Under the pieces are notes generated by a model. It saw only the letters and a program-made list of their open reading frames with translations, did not search any database and had not been told where the DNA came from. The position numbers and the translations under genes were made by a program. This document shows positions 5,187-10,310 of a stretch of 10,310 nt of DNA, one piece after another. Every line of letters begins with the position of its first letter. Positions within the stretch are counted from its first letter, which is position 1. Source of the stretch: SIG469 sp964541215 (GTDB lineage: Bacteria > Bacillota > Clostridia > Oscillospirales > Oscillospiraceae); assembly GCA_964541215.1 (NCBI GenBank), contig CAZIPP010000052.1, positions 1 through 10,310 on the forward strand. Reading direction: 5' to 3'.

Positions 5187-6896
5187 ATGAAAAAATTTTT
5201 GGCATTGTTACTGGCACTTGCAATGATGTTATGTCTTATGACTGCTTGTGCATCTGAAGAGACTGCAGAAGAAGCTCCGGCAAAAGAATCTGCTGAAGCC
5301 CCTGTGTCCGAAGCTCCTGCAGAAGAGGAGACTCCCGTAGAAGATGCTCCCGTTGAAGAACCTGTGGAAGAGGACGTTTATCCTCTTGGCGAAGATATTG
5401 TCCTTACTGCATTTACTGAGTTCCGTTCCACCGATACCGGCGGAATGATAGCCTCCCGCAGCGAAACCAAATGTTTCGAATATGCTGCTGAAGTTACCGG
5501 TGTTTCACTTAAGACCACCGATGTAAGCCAGCAGACATTTTCTGAATCATTTAATCTGCTTATGGCTTCCGGCGACTATCCTGATCTTATCTTTAATGTA
5601 AACTCTTACTACACCTCCGGTATGGACGCTGCCATTGAAGATGATATCGTAGTTGACCTTGCGCCTTATCTCGAAGAGTATGCTCCCAACTACTATGGTC
5701 TAATGGAGGAAAATCCTCAGACCAAGAAAGACACCCACACTGATACGGGCAAAGTTGGTCAGTTCTTTACCATTGAGAACGAACCCCAGAACAGAGGATC
5801 CGGTTACTTCATCCGTTCCGACATCCTTGCTCAGGTCGGTCTTGAAGCTCCTCATACTATTGATGAGTATTATAATGTTCTCATGGCCATTAAGGATCAG
5901 ACCGATATTGAGTATCCCATGTATGTCGGTTCCACCGGCATTGGCTCCATTGCCACCGCTTATGGTGTCGGCGGTATCAGCGTTGGCGGCGGTTTTACCG
6001 GTGTTGACCTGAACTATGTTATTGAAGACGGCGTTGTTGACGTACCTTATTTCCACGAAAACTACAAGACAGTCCTTACCATCATGAAAAAATGGCTTGA
6101 CGATGGCATCTACTCCCGTGACTTTATCACTCAGAGTACTGAGACCATGCCTCCTGATGCAAACTATTATGCAGCCATTACTGATGGCGAGTGCGCATTG
6201 TTCTCTTACACCTCCGGTGTTACCGATCTGGTAGCTGATGCCCGTGAGAAGATCCCCGATTTTGCACTTGAACCCACCAGAACCATGGTCGTCAACGAAG
6301 GTGACATACTGCCTTCCACCACTACTGTTACTCTGGTAGACAGCAATGGTTTTGCTGTTTCCACCCAGTGTGAAGATCTTGAGATCGCTATGCGTTATCT
6401 TGACTGGTGGTACGGTGAAGAAGGCAGCCTTACAGCTTCTTATGGCATCGAAGGGGAAAGCTATTACATCGATGAAAATGGTGAGCCCCAGTGGACTGAG
6501 ATGATCATGAACGGTGATGGACAGTACACCACCAACCAGCTTATTTACTGCTACTGCATCCAGTCCGAGGTTGGTAAGATCGATATCCACAGAACCGACT
6601 ACAGAACCACTGAAGATGAAGCATATGTCAATGAAGTCTGGAATCAGGACGTTGACTTTACCAAGGGCGAAAGCATGAGCCGCTTTGTGACCATGACTGC
6701 TGAAGAATCAGAATCCTACAGCTCTCAGGTCAACGATATTGCAACCTACATTTCCGAGACTGTTCCCAGATTTATACTTGGTGATCTGAATCTGGAAGGC
6801 GACCTTGACGCTTTCATCCAGAACCTGTATGATATGGGTATTGAAGACTGTATTGCGATCAAGCAGGACGTCTACAACAGATATCTTTCAAGATAG
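5187..6896 (+). CDS. extracellular solute-binding lipoprotein (ABC transporter, YtcQ/LipO-like)
   Basis: The 569-residue protein begins with a lipoprotein signal: MKK, a hydrophobic stretch and the lipobox LMTAC, with lipidated Cys21. Residues 22-70 form an acidic Glu/Ala/Pro-rich tether holding the binding domain off the membrane. The rest resembles large Firmicute family 1 solute-binding proteins of the LipO/YtcQ kind, including the FNLLMASGDYPDLIF segment (122-136). Such proteins usually deliver sugars or oligosaccharides to LplB/YtcP-type permeases, but no permease or ATPase gene is adjacent, so the ligand is unclear. The ATG at 5187 is preferred over the frame's earlier start at 5079 because AAGGAGA (5174-5180) is ideally spaced, the signal peptide starts there, and the promoter lies between the two. 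Codon choice is strongly biased, which suggests high expression. The next gene is 81 bases downstream after a hairpin. Confidence 0.88.
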   Translation: MKKFLALLLALAMMLCLMTACASEETAEEAPAKESAEAPVSEAPAEEETPVEDAPVEEPVEEDVYPLGEDIVLTAFTEFRSTDTGGMIASRSETKCFEYAAEVTGVSLKTTDVSQQTFSESFNLLMASGDYPDLIFNVNSYYTSGMDAAIEDDIVVDLAPYLEEYAPNYYGLMEENPQTKKDTHTDTGKVGQFFTIENEPQNRGSGYFIRSDILAQVGLEAPHTIDEYYNVLMAIKDQTDIEYPMYVGSTGIGSIATAYGVGGISVGGGFTGVDLNYVIEDGVVDVPYFHENYKTVLTIMKKWLDDGIYSRDFITQSTETMPPDANYYAAITDGECALFSYTSGVTDLVADAREKIPDFALEPTRTMVVNEGDILPSTTTVTLVDSNGFAVSTQCEDLEIAMRYLDWWYGEEGSLTASYGIEGESYYIDENGEPQWTEMIMNGDGQYTTNQLIYCYCIQSEVGKIDIHRTDYRTTEDEAYVNEVWNQDVDFTKGESMSRFVTMTAEESESYSSQVNDIATYISETVPRFILGDLNLEGDLDAFIQNLYDMGIEDCIAIKQDVYNRYLSR

Positions 6897-6907
6897 GCTG
6901 TAGCTGA

Positions 6908-6939
6908 AATGTGCCTGTCGTGAAAGCGGCAGGCACATT
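6908..6939 (+). promoter_or_regulatory. intercistronic stem-loop after the lipoprotein gene
   Basis: AATGTGCCTGTCG (6908-6920) pairs with CGGCAGGCACATT (6927-6939), a 13-bp stem with one G-U pair and a 6-base loop. It is followed by A/G-rich sequence, not a T run, so it is unlikely to stop transcription efficiently. Such hairpins after binding-protein genes often protect the upstream message and lower downstream expression; that role is inferred here. Confidence 0.6.
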
Positions 6940-6977
6940 AAGAAAAGAAGAGGATAACACTGAAAGGAGAATAATCA

Positions 6978-8288
6978 ATGCTGGATAATTATCAGATCTT
7001 CTATCCCGGAAAATATACCGATCAGGAGGCAGAAGCTCTTGCCAAGGCAACCGAAAGAGCGAATGCTCCTGCTCCTGCCGATTCTCCCTTTGCGCCCAAG
7101 CCCCAGACTGTAAACTATGAGCGCATGAAGATTTACAATAAGGCATGGTCGCCGCTCAATCCACTGTATAACGATGATGCATATGCTGAGAAATCTGCCA
7201 TGAACGGCATTACCGCATATCCCTGCTATGTTTCTGCCATGGGCATGGGACCGCAGGTGCCCGGTGAGCTTGGCGAAAGAGCTCGTCCCTTTGGATGCGA
7301 GGTCCAGATACCCGGCGGTAACTTTGACACTGAATTACAGTATTTCCTGCCCATAAGACCCGGTGAAACTTACTATCCAAAATCCTGTGGCGGATACATC
7401 GAAGATTGCACCCCCGAGGGCGGAGCACCTTACCGTCTGTTCCGCACCGTTGGGATAGGTGAACTGTACAACAGAGATGGTCAGCTTGTCTGCCGTTCCA
7501 TCGGTTCCCAGTTTACAGGTCTTATCAGATACATTGATCCCGAAAAAGCTTCTCCACCTGATATGAGCGCTATGAAGCACTTCTCTCTGCTCCGTGAGTG
7601 CCATACATACACCGACGACGATTACGATATGATCCGTGATCTGTGGAGAAATGAAAAGATTCGCGGTGCTGATACGCTTTACTGGGAGGATGTCAATATT
7701 GGCGACGAACCGGCATGGACTTGTGATGGTCCGGTTACTGCTGTTGACCTTATCCGTTATCATACCGATACTCTGTTCAACAGCAATTCTCTGCGTGATG
7801 AGATACTGAACAACAAGCTTCGTCCCATGATGCCCACTGACCAGTACAATATGCACTATAACGATTGGGCAATGCATTTCTGCTCACTGAATATCCCCAA
7901 TGCAAGACCTTACTATTACAACACCACCTGCCGTAACCAGATACTGAGAATGGTTACCAACTGGATGAGCGATGCCGGTCTTGTTGCTTCCGTATCATGG
8001 AGACTTGGTCAGGAGCTTCGCGGAGTGGACGACTTCAATCATTTCCCCGAAGGCTTCTGCCGAGAGAGCTGGCTGCTGCAGGTTCCCTACCTGAAAGCTG
8101 AAAACAAGTATATCAATGCCCATGGTATGGTCGGTGACCTTAGCATCTGCAAGGGCTATGTATATAATAAGTACGCTGACGAGACCGGTAAGTATGTTGA
8201 GATGGCTGCATGGTCCGAGACCATAGAAGGTCTTATCACTGAAGAGTGCCGCATCGTAGTAAAGCTGCCCAGCAGAGAAGATGCCTGA
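6978..8288 (+). CDS. MaoC-like double-hotdog dehydratase/hydratase
   Basis: The 436-residue protein appears to hold two hotdog domains. The N-terminal one resembles the FAS1-like dehydratase domain (MaoC_dehydrat_N): WSPLNPLYNDDAYA (57-70), the ITAYPCYVSAM segment (78-88), GCEVQIPGGNFDTELQYFLPIRPGE (106-130) and NRDGQLVCRSIGSQF (165-179). The C-terminal one has YWEDVNIGDE (235-244), HYNDWAMHFCSL (293-304) and MVTNWMSDAGLV (325-336), like the acyl dehydratase/(R)-hydratase 2 class. Family members add or remove water across the C=C of (usually CoA-linked) enoyl compounds in the cytoplasm. Substrate and direction cannot be read from sequence. AAGGAG at 6964-6969 gives 8-base spacing to the ATG. 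No promoter is visible between it and the lipoprotein gene, so it is probably co-transcribed with that gene. It is followed by a terminator and a flavin reductase gene that could act on its product. Confidence 0.75.
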   Translation: MLDNYQIFYPGKYTDQEAEALAKATERANAPAPADSPFAPKPQTVNYERMKIYNKAWSPLNPLYNDDAYAEKSAMNGITAYPCYVSAMGMGPQVPGELGERARPFGCEVQIPGGNFDTELQYFLPIRPGETYYPKSCGGYIEDCTPEGGAPYRLFRTVGIGELYNRDGQLVCRSIGSQFTGLIRYIDPEKASPPDMSAMKHFSLLRECHTYTDDDYDMIRDLWRNEKIRGADTLYWEDVNIGDEPAWTCDGPVTAVDLIRYHTDTLFNSNSLRDEILNNKLRPMMPTDQYNMHYNDWAMHFCSLNIPNARPYYYNTTCRNQILRMVTNWMSDAGLVASVSWRLGQELRGVDDFNHFPEGFCRESWLLQVPYLKAENKYINAHGMVGDLSICKGYVYNKYADETGKYVEMAAWSETIEGLITEECRIVVKLPSREDA

Positions 8289-8297
8289 TTAGAAAAT

Positions 8298-8339
8298 CGG
8301 AGCTGTCGGGTGATGATCCGGCAGCTCCGTTGCATTTTT
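8298..8339 (+). terminator. intrinsic terminator after the dehydratase gene
   Basis: CGGAGCTGTCGG (8298-8309) pairs with CCGGCAGCTCCG (8318-8329), a 12-bp GC-rich stem with one G-U pair and an 8-base loop. TTGCATTTTT follows. It separates the lipoprotein-dehydratase transcript from the reductase gene. Confidence 0.75.
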
Positions 8340-8365
8340 GATATTGGACCTTTGGTATTGCCGCA

Positions 8366-8394
8366 TTGCTTTTGAAGTTTTTCGGTGATATAAT
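8366..8394 (+). promoter_or_regulatory. extended -10 promoter of the reductase gene
   Basis: TGATATAAT (8386-8394) is a perfect extended -10 element. TTGCTT (8366-8371) sits 17 bases upstream as a weak -35. The expected start of transcription is about 35 bases before the ATG at 8435, downstream of the terminator, so the reductase has an independent transcript. Confidence 0.7.
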
Positions 8395-8434
8395 TATGCT
8401 AATTCTAAATAAAGAAAATGAAAGGACGAATACA

Positions 8435-10135
8435 ATGGCATTTGTTATCAACCAAGACCTGTGTTCTGCTTGCCATCAGTGCAGAGTAGAATGTCCTGTG
8501 GAAGCCATAACCTTCCGTAATGCAAAATATTGGATCAATCCCGATAAATGTGTATCCTGCGGCAGCTGTAAGGCTGTATGTCACAATGGATGCATCTCTG
8601 ATCCTGATAATCCTGATCCTGTTCCTGCTCCTCACGACAAAATCAGCATGAGTTGTGATGTCTGTGTCGTAGGTGCCGGTGGTTCCGGCATGGTCGCAGC
8701 AGCCAAGGCAGCTGACGAAGGTCTTAAAGTCATCCTTCTTGAAAAGAACCATGAAGTGGGTGGCAGCGCATGGTATGCAGGCGGCTACCGTATCCATTGG
8801 TCAAAGCTTCACGAAGCCGCAGGCGCTGAGGATAAGCGTGCTGAGGAATACGAGCGCTTCATTGAAAAGGTTGAAGGTAATGTTGACAAAGAATTGCTCA
8901 AGCGTATGTTTGAAGCCAACGCCGAATTTGTTGACTGGATGGTAGATGAACACCATTACCTCGATGATTACAGCTTTGAAGTTGGTCCCAGAGGCGGCAT
9001 GTTCAAACCCAAGTATACCTGGGAAAGAGCTGCAAAACGTATAGATAAAATGATTGGTCCCGGCGAAGCCGGATGGTACGTTATGACTCGTCTTTGCAAG
9101 GATTATACCGAAAAAGGTGGTCAGGTCCTCTATAAGACTTGGGGCAAAAAGCTTATTACCAACGATAATGGCGATGTGGTTGGTATAATTGCGGAAGATG
9201 GCGGCGGTGAGATCGAGATCACATGCAAATCTGTTGTTCTGGCTACTGGCGCTTTTACCAGAAATCGTGAACTGATGGCCAAGTTCCAGCCCCTGTTCTA
9301 TGATGACGAGGGAAAAGAGCCTGTTCATATCTTTACAGGTTCCGGATGTACCGGCGATGGTATCGTAATGTGTGACGAGATCGGTGCTGATATCGACTAT
9401 GTCAATAAGCGTGTCAACCTGTTTGGTCCTATGCGCCATCCCTATCCCTGCGTAAGCCTTAATATCTGCATGGGCAGCAGCGGCGTTTCCTTTGGCAGCA
9501 TGGGTAATGTTGTACCCAATGGTATGGTCATGGACGAGGTCAGCCCGCTGGCATTTGATCCCAAGCGCTTCTATTGGAAGATAGTTGACGACAATATTTG
9601 CGAATTCGTTATTGAACGTGCCATGAAGGAGCCTCCCCAGTCTCCCGGCATGGATCTGCCTGCATTTTTGACCAAATGGCGTGATGTTCTGGCTGAGGAA
9701 GAGGAAGCCGGTGCTGTTGTCAGTGCTTCTACTCTTGAAGAGCTTGCTGAAAAGCTTGGCTTTGATAAGGATACTTTCCTTGCTGATATTGAGACATACA
9801 ACGAAACCGCCCGCAACTCACCTGCCGAAGTCAAGGGGATGTTTGGTATGGTTCCCGGTCCCAAGCCTGTGGAAAAAGGTCCTTTCTATGCCATGAAGCT
9901 GAAGCTGTTCCATGAGGATGCAGTAGGTGGTATGACAACTGATAAGAACGCATCTGTTCTTAAAAACGGTAAGCCTGTAGCCGGTCTGTATGCCGCAGGT
10001 GATACCACCAGAGGTATTATGATCTCCGGTGAGGTCGGTGTTAACTACATAGAGGGCGTATTCTCCTGCCTTACTCAGGCTTTCAACGAAGGTTATATCG
10101 CCGGTGTTGAAGCAGCAAAGTACGCAAAGGCTTAA
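8435..10135 (+). CDS. ferredoxin-fused FAD-dependent reductase, fumarate-reductase/enoate-reductase-like
   Basis: The 566-residue flavoprotein starts with a two-cluster ferredoxin module: Cys10, 13, 16, 20 (CSACHQCRVECP) and Cys39, 42, 45, 49 (CVSCGSCKAVCH). These should bind two [4Fe-4S] clusters. A Rossmann FAD site follows: VVGAGGSG (78-85) with Glu103 at the end of strand 2, then GGSAWYAGG (109-117), VVLATGAF (267-274) and GLYAAGD (517-523), as in the FrdA/FccA flavoprotein family. GSGCTGDGI (302-310) fits the substrate-domain boundary. Electrons would pass from ferredoxin via the clusters to FAD and then to a C=C bond. There is no signal peptide, haem motif or FMN-binding domain, so it is a soluble cytoplasmic enzyme. 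The ATG at 8435 is chosen over the earlier frame start at 8366 because AAAGGA (8421-8426) lies 8 bases before it and 8366 is inside the promoter. The usual HGANRLGG segment with the fumarate-binding Arg is replaced by ISGEVGVNYIEG (530-541), so fumarate is an unlikely substrate. Confidence 0.85.
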   Translation: MAFVINQDLCSACHQCRVECPVEAITFRNAKYWINPDKCVSCGSCKAVCHNGCISDPDNPDPVPAPHDKISMSCDVCVVGAGGSGMVAAAKAADEGLKVILLEKNHEVGGSAWYAGGYRIHWSKLHEAAGAEDKRAEEYERFIEKVEGNVDKELLKRMFEANAEFVDWMVDEHHYLDDYSFEVGPRGGMFKPKYTWERAAKRIDKMIGPGEAGWYVMTRLCKDYTEKGGQVLYKTWGKKLITNDNGDVVGIIAEDGGGEIEITCKSVVLATGAFTRNRELMAKFQPLFYDDEGKEPVHIFTGSGCTGDGIVMCDEIGADIDYVNKRVNLFGPMRHPYPCVSLNICMGSSGVSFGSMGNVVPNGMVMDEVSPLAFDPKRFYWKIVDDNICEFVIERAMKEPPQSPGMDLPAFLTKWRDVLAEEEEAGAVVSASTLEELAEKLGFDKDTFLADIETYNETARNSPAEVKGMFGMVPGPKPVEKGPFYAMKLKLFHEDAVGGMTTDKNASVLKNGKPVAGLYAAGDTTRGIMISGEVGVNYIEGVFSCLTQAFNEGYIAGVEAAKYAKA

Positions 10136-10149
10136 ATGATTCTAATATC

Positions 10150-10184
10150 AAAAGGTCGCCAACCCTTATGGTTGGTGACCTTTT
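10150..10184 (+). terminator. intrinsic terminator of the reductase gene
   Basis: AAAAGGTCGCCAACC (10150-10164) pairs with GGTTGGTGACCTTTT (10170-10184), a 15-bp stem with one G-U pair and a CTTAT loop. It starts 14 bases after the stop. The terminal TTTT serves as a short U tract. Confidence 0.7.
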
Positions 10185-10209
10185 AGAGACTGTCAAAAAC
10201 CTCGTAGAG

Positions 10210-10230
10210 TTCGCTGACAAAGTCAGCGAA
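10210..10230. repeat. 9-bp perfect hairpin
   Basis: TTCGCTGAC (10210-10218) and GTCAGCGAA (10222-10230) form a perfect stem around AAA, followed on the plus strand by A residues. On the minus strand it reads as a hairpin with a TTT loop, ahead of CTACG and TTTTTGACAG. It may belong to a dispersed intergenic element. Confidence 0.5.
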
Positions 10231-10243
10231 AAAAGTCCAATAT

Positions 10244-10284
10244 GAAATTTCCGGTATGCAAAGCATTTGCATACCGGAAATTTC
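10244..10284. repeat. 19-bp perfect inverted repeat
   Basis: GAAATTTCCGGTATGCAAA (10244-10262) and its exact complement (10266-10284) flank the 3-base loop GCA. There is no T tract on either side (TATATA follows), so it is not a standard terminator. A 10-base palindrome, GTTTGCAAAC (10293-10302), follows. No gene is visible from 10185 to the window end; the next gene would be outside. Confidence 0.6.
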
Positions 10285-10310
10285 TATATACAGTTTGCAA
10301 ACGTGCGAAA

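Noticed and set aside
5700..6590. 296-codon minus-strand open frame opposite the lipoprotein gene
   Set aside because: It is fully antisense to a well-supported gene, has no recognisable domain, and is explained by the biased codon use of the plus strand.
8366..8434. N-terminal extension of the reductase frame
   Set aside because: It begins inside the -35 element and has no ribosome binding site; ferredoxin modules start as MAFVINQDLC at 8435.
8801..9439. 212-codon minus-strand open frame opposite the reductase
   Set aside because: It is a shadow of the flavoprotein gene with no supporting motif or ribosome binding site.
1..10310. CRISPR arrays, tRNA or rRNA genes, transposases, phage attachment sites
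   Set aside because: No regularly spaced repeats, tRNA-like cloverleafs, rRNA sequence or recombinase reading frames were seen.

Overview
The window looks like chromosomal DNA from an anaerobic, probably gut-associated low-to-mid-GC Firmicute (Clostridia, Oscillospiraceae-like). This rests on the strong AGGAGG-type ribosome binding sites, the intrinsic terminators, the clostridial-type housekeeping genes (rpoD 3' end, carbamate kinase, deoC, a YbaK-type deacylase), a YtcQ/LipO-like solute-binding lipoprotein and a ferredoxin-fused FAD reductase. The genus cannot be fixed from the sequence alone. There are no rRNA, tRNA, CRISPR or transposase genes.

Left part (1-3690), housekeeping. The 3' end of rpoD is followed by a perfect 12-bp hairpin whose descending arm also carries the ribosome binding site of the next gene, carbamate kinase (arcC). 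arcC converges, with no gap, on a minus-strand P-loop NTPase of the PRK06851 type. That protein is a tandem-duplicated architecture in which the second half appears to have lost its Walker A loop. Divergent from it is a two-gene operon: deoC (deoxyribose-phosphate aldolase) and a YbaK/EbsC-type aminoacyl-tRNA deacylase. A strongly folded 200-bp intergenic region ending in a perfect 13-bp terminator closes this part.

Right part (3691-10135), a catabolic or respiratory accessory locus. A minus-strand AraC-family regulator with an N-terminal coiled coil is transcribed divergently from a solute-binding lipoprotein. After the lipoprotein gene come an intercistronic hairpin, a two-hotdog MaoC-like dehydratase/hydratase, a terminator, and then, under its own extended -10 promoter, a 566-residue flavoprotein with two N-terminal [4Fe-4S] clusters. 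The flavoprotein has the fumarate-reductase/enoate-reductase fold signatures but lacks the usual C-terminal fumarate-binding arginine motif.

The inferred theme is sense and bind a small molecule, dehydrate or hydrate a hydroxyacyl compound, then reduce the resulting C=C with ferredoxin electrons. The substrate is unknown. No transporter permease and no CoA ligase or transferase lies in the window. The last 120 bases hold a terminator, a 9-bp hairpin and a perfect 19-bp inverted repeat of unknown role. Part of this tail resembles, in opposite orientation, the structured intergenic region near 3.6 kb.
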